Origin: SHZI01 sp963698405
GTDB lineage: Bacteria > Pseudomonadota > Gammaproteobacteria > Steroidobacterales > GCA-2729495
Direction: 5' to 3'
Length of the DNA stretch: 64,000 nucleotides
NCBI GenBank assembly: GCA_963698405.1
Contig: CAVOQT010000017.1
Coordinates: forward strand, 310,001 to 374,000
Shown here: piece after piece, positions 27,050 to 35,686 of the stretch
Layout of the letters: each line of letters opens with the position of its first letter
Position numbering within the stretch: position 1 is the first letter of the stretch
Notes under the pieces: model-generated
What the model was told of the DNA's origin: nothing
Databases searched by the model: none
Seen by the model: the letters and a program-made list of their open reading frames with translations, nothing else
Translations under genes and position numbers: made by a program

Positions 27050-27919
27050 TTAACGCCCGCCGTCAGCCTTTTTCATATAGCGGAAGAAATCGTCGTTGCT
27101 ATCCAGCAACAGCAGATCGTTTTCCTTGCCCAGCGAACGACGATAGGCCTGAATGCTGCGCGTGAAGGCAAAAAAGTCCGGATCCTTGCGGTAGGCCTCG
27201 GCATAGATGCGCGTTGCATCGGCATCGCCCTCACCACGCACCTTTTCCGCATCCCGGTAGGCCTCGGCAAGCGTCACCGTGCGCTGCCGGTCTGCTTCTG
27301 CACGGATCTGCTCCGCTGCTTCAGCACCCTGTGCACGCAGTTCCGATGCGGTCCTGGCCCGCTCCTGCCGCATCCGGTCGAATACGGAGTCACTGACCTG
27401 TTCCGGAAATTCCGTGCGCTTCACCCGCACATCGATGACCTGGATACCCAGTTGCAGCGCATTCTCACGTGCATTCGTCAGCATGTTGTCGAGCAGTTCA
27501 CGACGCTCTGCGGTCACTACCTGCGGAACGGTACGTTTGGCAAATTCACCACGAATACCATCCTTGACGATTTCAAGCATGCGCTGGGCCGCCAGGGCTT
27601 CATCACCGCCCGTCGCACGGTAATACTCCGCGACGTTGACGATTCTCCACTTGATGAAGAAATCGACGAGCAGATTCTTCTTTTCAAAGGTCAGAAACAG
27701 TTCCTGCGGATTGGTCAGGGTCAGAATCTGGCGCGGGAACTTGAGGATATTGTTGATGAACGGCACTTTAAAATGCATGCCGGGATCCAGATCGGTCTCG
27801 ATAATCTTGCCGAGCCGGAACTTGATGGCCAACTCACGCTCATCAACCGTATATACCGACATGCTGATTACAGCCACCAGCGCAAGAATGCCAGCCGGCA
27901 AAAGTGTTCGGATATTCAT
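27050..27919 (-). CDS. hflC: Protease modulator HflC
   Basis: SPFH/prohibitin-type membrane protein (289 aa) that forms the HflKC cage around the FtsH protease. One N-terminal membrane segment (LLPAGILALVAVISMSVYTV) is followed by the band-7 domain (TVDERELAIKFRLGKI, DPGMHFKVPFINNI) and a long helical region rich in Arg/Glu/Ala (RTASELRAQGAEAAEQI). Its ATG overlaps the hflK stop by one base (TGATG), so expression is coupled. Confidence 0.96.
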   Translation of the reverse strand: MNIRTLLPAGILALVAVISMSVYTVDERELAIKFRLGKIIETDLDPGMHFKVPFINNILKFPRQILTLTNPQELFLTFEKKNLLVDFFIKWRIVNVAEYYRATGGDEALAAQRMLEIVKDGIRGEFAKRTVPQVVTAERRELLDNMLTNARENALQLGIQVIDVRVKRTEFPEQVSDSVFDRMRQERARTASELRAQGAEAAEQIRAEADRQRTVTLAEAYRDAEKVRGEGDADATRIYAEAYRKDPDFFAFTRSIQAYRRSLGKENDLLLLDSNDDFFRYMKKADGGR

Positions 27920-29070
27920 CAGCGTGCCCCCCGGGTACGCAGGTCTGCAGGATCACGTGGTGCAGCTGTTACGGCAGGCTTCGCTCCAGTCGACGGAGTG
28001 GAATCACGTGGCGCCGGTGTCACCGTATTACTGCGCCGCTGCTCCAGAATCTTGTCAACCGGCAGATAGAGCAGATTGTTACCACTATCGGAATCCACGA
28101 GGACCTTGTTTGAAGCCGCGTAGATTTCTTCCATGGCCTCAAGATAGAGGCGCCGACGCGTCACTTCCGGAGCTTTCTTGTATTCAGCCAGCAGCGATTC
28201 AAAGCGTGCAGCTTCACCCTGTGCATCGGCAACGACACGTGCCCGATAACCCTCGGCATCCTGCTGACGCCGGACCGCTTCACCACGCGCTCGCGGCACG
28301 ACATCGTTGGCGTAGGCCTGGGCCTCAAAGGACAAACGTTCGCGATCTTCACGCGCCTTGATCGCATCCTGCACCGCAGCCTCAACCTGGCTTGGGAAAT
28401 TCGCGTCCTGTAAATTGACCTTGGTAACCAGCATGCCAGTCTGATACTCGTCGAGCGTCTGCTGAACGAGCTTTTCGGTCAGCACCGCTATCTCGGTACG
28501 CCCCTCCAGCAGCACGAAGTCGAGCTGGTTCTTGCCGATCACCTCGCGGATCGCGCTCTCGCTGATGTCCTGAAGCGTGGCCTCGGGGTCACGCACATTG
28601 AAGAGATACTTGACCGGATCAGCCTTGCGATACTGCACGACCAAGTCCACGACCACGATGTTTTCGTCGGCGGTCAGCATGCGGGTCTGCTGCTTGAAGG
28701 GCACGATTTCGTTGATATTGACGAGTTCGACTCGCTCAGCCGGCCAGGGCAGGTGCCAGCGCAGGCCCGGCATGGTTGAGTCCTGGTACTTGCCGAAACG
28801 GGTCACCACACCCCGCTCTGCATCATCGACCCGGTAGAAACCGGTAACCATCCAGACTGCTATAACCAGTCCGATCAGCGCAAAAACTGCCGCCCCACCT
28901 GGCTGAGCACCCGATTGCCCGCCCGATGAGCCGCGTGAACCGCGCCCACCACGCAACAGCGCCACCAGACGCTGTTGCCATGCCTTGATGATCTTGTCGA
29001 GATCCGGTGGACCCTGGTTTTGCCCACGATCCCAGGGATTCTTGCCGTTGCCGGGTTCATTCCATGCCAT
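27919..29070 (-). CDS. hflK: Protease modulator HflK
   Basis: Partner of HflC (383 aa). The Gly/Pro-rich N terminus (GNGKNPWDRGQNQGPPDLD) is typical. One membrane segment (AVFALIGLVIAVWMVTGFY) follows, then the SPFH domain (VDDAERGVVTRFGKY, PGLRWHLPWPAERVELVN) and a helical region with RAREDRERL-like sequence. A Gly/Ser-rich stretch before the membrane segment is a local peculiarity. It lies 29 bases after hflX. Confidence 0.96.
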   Translation of the reverse strand: MAWNEPGNGKNPWDRGQNQGPPDLDKIIKAWQQRLVALLRGGRGSRGSSGGQSGAQPGGAAVFALIGLVIAVWMVTGFYRVDDAERGVVTRFGKYQDSTMPGLRWHLPWPAERVELVNINEIVPFKQQTRMLTADENIVVVDLVVQYRKADPVKYLFNVRDPEATLQDISESAIREVIGKNQLDFVLLEGRTEIAVLTEKLVQQTLDEYQTGMLVTKVNLQDANFPSQVEAAVQDAIKAREDRERLSFEAQAYANDVVPRARGEAVRRQQDAEGYRARVVADAQGEAARFESLLAEYKKAPEVTRRRLYLEAMEEIYAASNKVLVDSDSGNNLLYLPVDKILEQRRSNTVTPAPRDSTPSTGAKPAVTAAPRDPADLRTRGAR

Positions 29071-29099
29071 ATGTCAGTTCCAGAGCAGTAGCGCCGATT

Positions 29100-30425
29100 T
29101 CACTGCAACGCCTCAGGGCGGAAAACCGCCGGACCGGGAAGCACCCGCAAGTGCTCGCGCCGGCTCAGATCCTCATAATCGCGACGGCCCATCCTGAGAT
29201 CCAGCTCCCATGCACCATCGTCACGCAGCCGCTCGCTCACAACTGCGCCCATGGCATAGAAGCTCGCTCGCAGGCGTGCTTCGGCAGCATCCAGCTCGAC
29301 CGTGCACTGCACGAATGCGACATGCAGATGCTCGGCAATAACCTCAAGCAGGGAGCTGACCCCATCGCCAGTTTGCGATGACAGCCAGACGCGGGCTGGC
29401 AACCCCGTCGCATCACGATCAACCCGGGGCTGCGCGCCCAGTATATCAGTCTTGTTGTAGACCTGGATGCGGGGCGTCTGGTCGGCGCCTATCTCTCCGA
29501 GCACCTGCAGAACATCCTGGATACGCTCCTGATGCGCCGGATCAGAGCTGTCAATGACATGCAAGATCAGATGTGAGTCTCTGGTTTCATCCAGGGTCGA
29601 GCGAAAGGCAGCCACCAGCTCATGCGGCAGATCGCGAATAAAGCCGACGGTATCGGCGAGGATGATCACCGTCCCGTCCGGCAAGCGAACACGCCGCAGC
29701 GTCGGATCGAGCGTGGCAAACAGCTGATCGGCAACCAGCACCCCGGCACTGGTCAACCGGTTGAACAAGGTCGACTTGCCGGCATTGGTATAACCGACCA
29801 GGGACACGGTCGGAATTTCCACCTTGCGCCGCATCTGGCTGGCAGTACGCCGCTGCCGGGCTACACGTGCGAGCCGGCCACTCAAGGAACGGATACGCTG
29901 GGATATCAAACGACGGTCAGACTCAAGCTGAGTTTCACCCGGGCCGCGCAGACCGATACCGCCTTTCTGACGCTCAAGATGTGTCCAGCCGCGCACCAGA
30001 CGTGTGGCCAGATGCTCGAGCTGGGCGAGTTCTACCTGCAACTTGCCTTCATGGGTACGCGCGCGTTGCGCAAAGATATCCAGAATCAGACCTGTCCGGC
30101 CTACCACGCGACGGTCGAGCTCACGTTCCAGGTTGCGCTGCTGGGCTGGGCTCAACTTGTGGTCAACGAGTACGATCTCGGCGCATGTCACGGCAAGCAA
30201 CTGCCGCAGCTCTTCCAGCTTGCCGCTGCCGATCAGATAGCGTGGATTGACTTTCCGGAGTGCGGCACTCAGCTCGCCTGCCACTTCAGCGCCTGCTGAG
30301 AGAGCCAGGGCCCGGAACTCCTGCTGTTCTTCGGGCGGCGGTGTGGAACCGATTTTGACGTGCACCAGAACTGCACGTTCACCATGACTGGGCCGGTCAA
30401 ACAAAAGCTGACTCCCGTGGCGCAT
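29100..30425 (-). CDS. hflX: Ribosome-associated GTPase HflX
   Basis: GTPase (441 aa) that splits stalled ribosomes. The N-terminal domain has NPRYLIGSGKLEELRQL and VDHKLSPAQQRNLERELDRRVVGRTGLILDIFAQ in register with the family, the middle has KGGIGLRGPGETQLE, and the G domain has SLVGYTNAGKSTLFN, DTVGFIRDLPH and YNKTD. A C-terminal domain follows. It sits between hfq (81-base gap) and hflK, the conserved order. Confidence 0.97.
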   Translation of the reverse strand: MRHGSQLLFDRPSHGERAVLVHVKIGSTPPPEEQQEFRALALSAGAEVAGELSAALRKVNPRYLIGSGKLEELRQLLAVTCAEIVLVDHKLSPAQQRNLERELDRRVVGRTGLILDIFAQRARTHEGKLQVELAQLEHLATRLVRGWTHLERQKGGIGLRGPGETQLESDRRLISQRIRSLSGRLARVARQRRTASQMRRKVEIPTVSLVGYTNAGKSTLFNRLTSAGVLVADQLFATLDPTLRRVRLPDGTVIILADTVGFIRDLPHELVAAFRSTLDETRDSHLILHVIDSSDPAHQERIQDVLQVLGEIGADQTPRIQVYNKTDILGAQPRVDRDATGLPARVWLSSQTGDGVSSLLEVIAEHLHVAFVQCTVELDAAEARLRASFYAMGAVVSERLRDDGAWELDLRMGRRDYEDLSRREHLRVLPGPAVFRPEALQ

Positions 30426-30506
30426 AGCGCACGACCGACCCGCTGCTACAGCAATCCCGCCGGAGCAACATCAGCCAATGACGATAAGTCGACGGGTCCG
30501 GCGTAA

Positions 30507-30746
30507 TCAGCCCTCTTCCTCTTCATCCTGGTCCGGCAGCCTGACCGCACGGGACGGCACCACCGTAGAGATTGCGTGCTTGTAAACCATCTGGCTGACG
30601 CTATTTTTCAGCAGCACGACAAACTGGTCGAAGGACTCGACGGTCCCCTGCAGCTTGATCCCGTTAACCAGATAGATCGAGACAGGAATTTTCTCCTTGC
30701 GGAGTACGTTGAGAAACGGATCCTGCAGCACCTGACCTTTGGTCAT
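30507..30746 (-). CDS. hfq: RNA chaperone Hfq
   Basis: Sm-like hexameric protein that pairs small RNAs with mRNAs. From the ATG at 30746 it is 79 residues, with GQVLQDPFLNVLRKEKIPV (Sm1), GIKLQGTVESFDQFVVLL and the Sm2 motif YKHAISTVVPSR, then a short acidic tail (DQDEEEEG). AGGAG lies seven bases upstream, which decides this start over an in-frame one 25 codons earlier. A short hairpin with arms CGACG/CGTCG lies in the 93-base gap after miaA. The C-terminal tail is shorter than in E. coli. Confidence 0.98.
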   Translation of the reverse strand: MTKGQVLQDPFLNVLRKEKIPVSIYLVNGIKLQGTVESFDQFVVLLKNSVSQMVYKHAISTVVPSRAVRLPDQDEEEEG

Positions 30747-30839
30747 CTTGGACTCCTGATTGTTCTTTTTAGTTGCGTCCGGTGGCGTTTCTGAACGACG
30801 CTGAAAACGTCGCAAATACACTCCCCCTGCGGCACCATT

Positions 30840-31799
30840 CTAGCCGCTCAATTCCGATAATGCATCCCGCACACCGTGCGCGAGCAACACAGCCTCGACT
30901 TCCGCCCGCAGCGTAGCGGACTCCATGGCAAGGTGGAGTTCGCACGTCTCCTGCCGCAGCCACGTGAGCTGACGCTTGGCCAATTGCCGGGTCGCCGCAA
31001 GCGCACGACGTTCGGCCTCAGCCTGGTCATAGTCGCCCGCCAACATCCCCCACAACTGGCGATAACCAACGGCCCGCATGGCAGGACAATCCACTCGCAT
31101 TTCTGGCAACTGCATCAGTCGGGCAACTTCCCCGACGAAACCCTGCGCCAGCATCTCGCTGAAGCGCACCTGGATCCGCGTGTGCAGCAGCTGCCGGTCA
31201 CCGGGAACTATCGCAATACGCAGAAAGCGGAGGTCGGTAACTGGCTCCGCCCGACCCTGCTGCGCCGAGAGTGGAACACCCGTCAGTGTATAAACTTCGA
31301 GCGCGCGCTGGATGCGCTGTCGGTCTGTCGGGTGCAGCCGCTGCGCAGTAAGCGGATCGACCCGGGCCAGTTCGGCATGCAGCGCTGGCCAACCGTCGCT
31401 GGCGGCCCGCAGGTCGATTGCCGCACGCACTTCCGAGTCCGCCGTCGGCAGCGCCGACAAGCCGTGCCAGAGACTGCGAAAATACAACATCGTTCCACCG
31501 ACCAGCAGCGGAATGCGCCCAGCCGCCACAACTTCGGCAATCGCCGCCCGCCCGTCGCGCACAAATTCGCCAGCAGAGTAGCTTTGCCAGGGTTCACGGA
31601 TATCGATCAGCCGATGCGGGACTTCTGCCAGCACTGCCGGCCCCGGTTTACCGGTTCCAATATCCATGCCGCGGTAGACCAGCGCCGAATCCACACTGAT
31701 CACAGAGACCGGAAAGCGTCTGGCCAGTTCCACAGCAAGTGCCGTCTTGCCTGCCGCAGTAGGGCCCAGCAGACAAATGACCAGCGGCAAGTTGTTCAT
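30840..31799 (-). CDS. miaA: tRNA dimethylallyltransferase MiaA
   Basis: Adds the dimethylallyl group to A37 of tRNAs reading UNN codons (319 aa). It shows the P-loop LLGPTAAGKTALAVELA, SVDSALVYRGMDIGTGKP, PHRLIDIREPWQSYSAG and VGGTMLYFRSL, then the tRNA-binding region with QGFVGEVARLM and RAVGYRQLW. It lies 21 bases after mutL and ahead of hfq, as in E. coli. Confidence 0.97.
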   Translation of the reverse strand: MNNLPLVICLLGPTAAGKTALAVELARRFPVSVISVDSALVYRGMDIGTGKPGPAVLAEVPHRLIDIREPWQSYSAGEFVRDGRAAIAEVVAAGRIPLLVGGTMLYFRSLWHGLSALPTADSEVRAAIDLRAASDGWPALHAELARVDPLTAQRLHPTDRQRIQRALEVYTLTGVPLSAQQGRAEPVTDLRFLRIAIVPGDRQLLHTRIQVRFSEMLAQGFVGEVARLMQLPEMRVDCPAMRAVGYRQLWGMLAGDYDQAEAERRALAATRQLAKRQLTWLRQETCELHLAMESATLRAEVEAVLLAHGVRDALSELSG

Positions 31800-31820
31800 T
31801 GGGCGTCAGGGAATCCGCAC

Positions 31821-33563
31821 TTAGCGGCCGCGCGCAAACAGGCGGTCCAGATCGGCCATGGACAGCGCCACCGAGGTTGGCCGCCCGTGGTTGCACTGCT
31901 CGCTGCGCTCAGTGCGTTCCATATCGCGCAGCAGGCTGTTCATCTCGTCGACAGTCAGACGTCGATTGGCGCGTATCGCCGCATGGCATGCCGTACCGGC
32001 CAGCACCCGGTCCAGTACATTGAGCAAATCATCCAGCACCAGATCCGTGCTCAGCCCGGGCAGCAACTCGCGTATCAGGGCACTGGCATCCGCACTGGCC
32101 AGCAGTGCCGGAATGCCGCGCACCACGATTCGATCCGGTGCGATGCGCGTGAGCAGAAAGCCACAACGCTCAAGCAGTTCGCCGTTCTGCTCCACCAACT
32201 CTGCTTCGCGTTCGGTAACTACCAGCGATGGCGGCATCAGCAAAGTCTGCACCTGAACAGCCGACTCACGGACAGCGGCCTTGAGCCGCTCATAGCTGAT
32301 GCGCTCATGCGCAGCATGTGCATCGACGACCACCAGACCCATTTCATTCTGCGCCAGGATATACACGCCATGCAGTTGCGCGAGTGCATAGCCAAGTGGC
32401 GCCACCTGCTGCGCAGGTACAGCCGACGCCGCCTGTTGGGAGTATGTCGCGAACTGTTCGCGCACGCTGCCGGATGACACTGGCATAGCAAAGCCCAGCG
32501 GACCCTGCCGGGCCGTCATCGGTACTTCCATATGCATCTCGGACGCGCGTGCTTCAGCACCCGCCGTCACGGGTTCTGCAATCACTGCTTCAACGGTACG
32601 GCGTACAAAGTCGCGTACCGCACCGGGCTCACGAAACCGGACTTCCTGTTTGGCCGGATGGGCATTCACATCGACCCAGGCCGGGTCCATGTCCAGATAA
32701 AGCACAAAGGCTGGCCATCGATCGCGATACAGGACATCGCGATAACCAGCGCGCACCGCGCCGGCCAGCAACTTGTCACGAATCGCGCGCCCATTGAGAA
32801 ACATGTATTGCAGGTCAGGCTGACTGCGTGCATGCACCGGACGCACCAGCCAGCCACGCAGCAGCAACCCGCCCGACTCACGCTGGATATAGATCGCATT
32901 GTCGGTGAATTCGCGTCCGCAAACCCGGCTGACCCGGTCAACCAACTCGGCAGGTGTGACAGCAGCTGGCAGATCGAGGATCTGTCGCTGATTGTGCGTA
33001 ACCCGCATGGCAACCGAACTGCGTGACAAGGCAATTCTCTCGATCACCTCACGCACGCGGGAAAATTCCGTGCGCTCGCTGCGCAGGAAACGCCGGCGCG
33101 CCGGCGTATTGAAAAACAGGTCACGCACCTCAACCGTGGTACCGGGCGGATGGGCTGCAGGACTGACACCACCGCTGCCACCATCAGCACCGTCAAGCAT
33201 GAAGCCGGAGTCCGCCGATCGCTGACGGGAGATGATCTGCAGACGCGATACGGAAGCGATACTGGGCAGGGCTTCGCCACGAAAGCCCAGTGTCGCGACA
33301 TGCTCCAGTTCTTCCAGAGAACTGATCTTGCTGGTTGCATGGCGGGCCAGTGCCAGTGACAGCTCATCCGGCGGGATGCCACTGCCATCATCACGTACCC
33401 GGCACAGCTTTACCCCGGCCTCCTCCAGATCAATCTCTATCCGGCCAGCACCGGCATCGAGACTGTTCTCGAGCAGCTCCTTGACTACTGAAGCGGGGCG
33501 TTCGACGACCTCACCAGCTGCGATCTGATTGACCAGGTGAGCGGGCAGTTCACGGATTGGCAT
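31821..33563 (-). CDS. mutL: DNA mismatch repair protein MutL
   Basis: Mismatch-repair mediator (580 aa). The GHKL ATPase domain shows LVNQIAAGEVVERPASVVKEL, DDGSGI, RHATSKI and TLGFRGEALPSIASV. The C-terminal domain carries DAHAAHERISYE, the place of the endonuclease motif DQHA(X)2E(X)4E, with Q replaced by A but the D, H and both E kept. It also has TACHAAIRANR and QCNHGRPT. These suggest a nicking-competent MutL, as in bacteria without MutH; that is inference. It lies 81 bases after the amidase gene. Confidence 0.97.
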   Translation of the reverse strand: MPIRELPAHLVNQIAAGEVVERPASVVKELLENSLDAGAGRIEIDLEEAGVKLCRVRDDGSGIPPDELSLALARHATSKISSLEELEHVATLGFRGEALPSIASVSRLQIISRQRSADSGFMLDGADGGSGGVSPAAHPPGTTVEVRDLFFNTPARRRFLRSERTEFSRVREVIERIALSRSSVAMRVTHNQRQILDLPAAVTPAELVDRVSRVCGREFTDNAIYIQRESGGLLLRGWLVRPVHARSQPDLQYMFLNGRAIRDKLLAGAVRAGYRDVLYRDRWPAFVLYLDMDPAWVDVNAHPAKQEVRFREPGAVRDFVRRTVEAVIAEPVTAGAEARASEMHMEVPMTARQGPLGFAMPVSSGSVREQFATYSQQAASAVPAQQVAPLGYALAQLHGVYILAQNEMGLVVVDAHAAHERISYERLKAAVRESAVQVQTLLMPPSLVVTEREAELVEQNGELLERCGFLLTRIAPDRIVVRGIPALLASADASALIRELLPGLSTDLVLDDLLNVLDRVLAGTACHAAIRANRRLTVDEMNSLLRDMERTERSEQCNHGRPTSVALSMADLDRLFARGR

Positions 33564-33644
33564 CCGGTGATTGTTTCAAATACCGCAGGTATTGCAAACC
33601 ACTGCAGGCACGCCAACCCGGAAAGGGTCGTACGCGGGATCAGC

Positions 33645-34562
33645 TCAGGTGCGTTCGGTGGGAATCCGCAGCGTCTGCCCAAGCCGTACGGTATTGGACT
33701 GCAGGCCATTGACGCTGCGAATCTGCTGCATGCTGATGTTGTACCGGTCAGCGATCCCGGAGAGCGTATCGCCACGCCGAATGACATGCTGGATATCGCG
33801 GGGCGCTTGCTCGGGCCGGACAGTCGCTGCCATCACGCCGAGCGAAGGATTTGCATCAAAGTAACGGCGGACGCCACCCAGCACAGCACGGGCAAGTTTT
33901 TCCTGATGCTGCGAAGAACCCAGATTACGCTCATCTTCTGGATTGGAGATATACGCGGTCTCGATCAGCACTGATGGCACATCCGGCGACTTCAGCACCA
34001 TGAACGGAGCATGCTGTACCGTATTTCGATGCAAACGGCCCAGCATGGCCATCTGACCAAGGATTGCATCGCCGACGCTGATGCTCGAACTGATGGAGGC
34101 ATTCTGCGACAGATCCATCAGGACCGAGGCCAGGATCGGATCCTTGTCACCCAGCTTAATCCCACCGATAAGTGCCGCATTCTCCCGTGCCGCCAGACGA
34201 CGCGAAGCCTCATCACTGGCCGCCTTCTCGGATAGCACATAAACCGTAGAGCCACGAGCGCTTCTGTTCATCGCCGCATCAGCGTGTATCGAGATAAACA
34301 GATCTGCATTGGCTGATCGCGCCCGTTCCATCCGCGCGCGCAGATCCAGAAAACGATCATCGTTGCGCGTCAGAACAGCGCGCATGTTTGGCTCATCGTT
34401 GATCAGGCGCACCAGCCTTTTGCTGATGGCCAGCGTGACGTCCTTTTCGCGCAGACCACGCGCACCAAGCGCACCAGGATCATGTCCACCATGACCGGCA
34501 TCGACCACCACCACGATATCGCGTACCGCCCGGGGCGGCTTCACAGCTACCGGCGGCGTCAC
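33645..34562 (-). CDS. amiC: N-acetylmuramoyl-L-alanine amidase catalytic and LysM part (AmiC/AmiB type, frame-split)
   Basis: Zinc amidase that cleaves septal peptidoglycan. The frame (305 aa from a GTG at 34562) holds a complete Amidase_3 domain: VVVDAGHGGHDPGALG, LTRNDDRFLDLRARMERA, FISIHADA, SVLIETAYISNPEDE. A C-terminal LysM module follows (YVIRRGD-like HVIRRGDTLSGIADRYNIS..VNGLQSNTVRLGQTLRIP). It has no signal peptide; that and the AMIN domain are in the preceding frame (34559-35053), overlapping by four bases. Together they equal one normal AmiC of about 470 residues. Either the gene carries a one-base indel in the proline-rich linker, or two chains are made by coupling or frameshifting. 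Confidence 0.85.
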   Translation of the reverse strand: MTPPVAVKPPRAVRDIVVVVDAGHGGHDPGALGARGLREKDVTLAISKRLVRLINDEPNMRAVLTRNDDRFLDLRARMERARSANADLFISIHADAAMNRSARGSTVYVLSEKAASDEASRRLAARENAALIGGIKLGDKDPILASVLMDLSQNASISSSISVGDAILGQMAMLGRLHRNTVQHAPFMVLKSPDVPSVLIETAYISNPEDERNLGSSQHQEKLARAVLGGVRRYFDANPSLGVMAATVRPEQAPRDIQHVIRRGDTLSGIADRYNISMQQIRSVNGLQSNTVRLGQTLRIPTERT

Positions 34563-35053
34563 GGATAGCGGCTCGGGCTGCTGGGCTCGGGCTCGGGCTC
34601 GGGCACTACCGCTGGTAACGACGCGGCAACCGGTACCGTTCCCGGCACACTTGTCACCGGTTGCAAGTCGATCAACAGACGCGCAGCCGAACCCTCCCCC
34701 ACAATCTTGCTTTGCGGGCGCATGGCGACCCCAAGATCGAAAACGATGCGCAGGTCGCCGTCACGATGTGCTGCACGGATGTCGCGTACGACACCCACTG
34801 CGCCCGGCAAAGGTAAAGCGGTACGCCCCAGTGCCGCAGCGCTGATATCCAGCACTACCCGATCCGGGCCCGTCAGCGTAAACATTTTGAAATCAGCGGA
34901 CTGCGAGAGCTGCAGCTCGATATGAGTCGTGGCGCCCTGCTCGGCAAGCCGGATCGCCTGCAGCTGCAGGCGCTCTGCGGCGGTCGCGTCAGAAACGCGA
35001 ATCAGCAAGACTGCAATGATGCAAACAAGGCAGCTGACCCACCTGCGTTTCAC
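34559..35053 (-). CDS. Secreted AMIN-domain part of the split amidase
   Basis: N-terminal half (164 aa) of an AmiC-type amidase. A signal peptide (VKRRWVSCLVCIIAVLLIRVSDATA) written here only in part by its basic start and hydrophobic core leads to an AMIN domain (about 30-135; VVLDISAAALGRTALPLP, RIVFDLG), which targets amidases to the septum. It ends with a Pro-Glu repeat and a stop four bases into the catalytic frame. The GTG at 35053 has GGAGG seven bases upstream and lies about 30 bases after the promoter at 35088-35116. If a one-base slip at the CCC of the linker is assumed, the reading continues smoothly as QQPEPLSVTPPVAVK into the catalytic domain. Confidence 0.8.
   Translation of the reverse strand: MKRRWVSCLVCIIAVLLIRVSDATAAERLQLQAIRLAEQGATTHIELQLSQSADFKMFTLTGPDRVVLDISAAALGRTALPLPGAVGVVRDIRAAHRDGDLRIVFDLGVAMRPQSKIVGEGSAARLLIDLQPVTSVPGTVPVAASLPAVVPEPEPEPSSPSRYP
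34583..34603 (-). repeat. Six-base tandem repeat in the amidase linker
   Basis: The unit GAGCCC (coding strand), encoding Pro-Glu, is present three times plus a partial copy. It lies exactly where the AMIN frame and the amidase frame part company. A change of whole units would keep the frame, so the split needs a single-base event next to or inside the repeat, for instance loss of one C from a run. Confidence 0.8.
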
Positions 35054-35087
35054 GCTCTGCCTCCCGCCTGCCTGGACCACGCGGCCG

Positions 35088-35116
35088 ATTATACGTAATC
35101 AGGCCCGCCCTGGAAA
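35088..35116 (-). promoter_or_regulatory. Sigma70-type promoter of the amidase-mutL-miaA-hfq-hfl operon
   Basis: On the minus strand a perfect -10 TATAAT (35088-35093) follows TTTCCA (35111-35116, four of six to consensus) at the ideal 17-base spacing. Predicted transcription starts near 35081, about 28 bases before the chosen GTG of the AMIN gene. The 123-base gap to tsaE is markedly AT-rich compared with its surroundings, containing a TTTAAAAAAGG stretch at about 35125-35135. All genes from here to the DUF6279 lipoprotein are co-directional. Confidence 0.7.
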
Positions 35117-35203
35117 CAATATTCCTTTTTTAAATATAGGGATAGCAGCGGTATATCAATGGAAAAATGAAGATATCAGCTGAATCGCTTATGCCATCTA
35201 GGT

Positions 35204-35686
35204 TCACGAACTGTGGCTGGTCTGCTCCAGTAAAGCGGCACCCGACGCGGTCATCGCCTCAAACACCACCAGACGACCCGTATCTGCAATTGAAAAGCAC
35301 AGCCGTAGATCTGCCGCCGGCAGGCGCCCCTGCCCACGCTCCGGCCACTCGACCAGCAACAGGCAATTCGTGCCAAACAGGTCTGCGATAGCCAGATACT
35401 CGAGTTCAGCAGGATCCCTGAGGCGGTACAGATCGGCATGCAGGAGCTGAAAACCAGCCACGGCATATGGTTCAAGCAGGGTATAGGTGGGACTGGGCAC
35501 CCGCCCCTGATAACCCAGCCCGGCCAGCACCGCACGCGTGAATGCCGTCTTGCCAGCGCCGAGTTCACCTTCCAGGTAAATGCAGAGTTGTGATGGATGC
35601 AGCGCGATGATGGCCTGCGCAAACGCATGGCCAAAAGCTTCTGTTGCGGCAGGGTCTGCCAACTTCAAGTGACGGGATTCAGCCAT
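35204..35686 (-). CDS. tsaE: tRNA threonylcarbamoyladenosine biosynthesis ATPase TsaE
   Basis: ATPase of the TsaBDE complex that makes t6A37 in ANN-decoding tRNAs. The 160-residue protein has Walker A LEGELGAGKTAFTRAVL near residue 40, VPSPTYTLLEPY, HADLYRLRDPAELEYL and LLVEWPERG. It overlaps the end of nnr by 22 bases, the common nnr-tsaE arrangement. The amidase promoter lies downstream, so the next operon can be expressed separately. Confidence 0.96.
   Translation of the reverse strand: MAESRHLKLADPAATEAFGHAFAQAIIALHPSQLCIYLEGELGAGKTAFTRAVLAGLGYQGRVPSPTYTLLEPYAVAGFQLLHADLYRLRDPAELEYLAIADLFGTNCLLLVEWPERGQGRLPAADLRLCFSIADTGRLVVFEAMTASGAALLEQTSHSS

Noticed and set aside
30876..32477. A 533-codon plus-strand open frame
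   Set aside because: It lies opposite miaA and mutL, both certain; the translation is rich in Arg/Gln/His without any domain and has no ribosome-binding site. It is a GC-rich antisense shadow.
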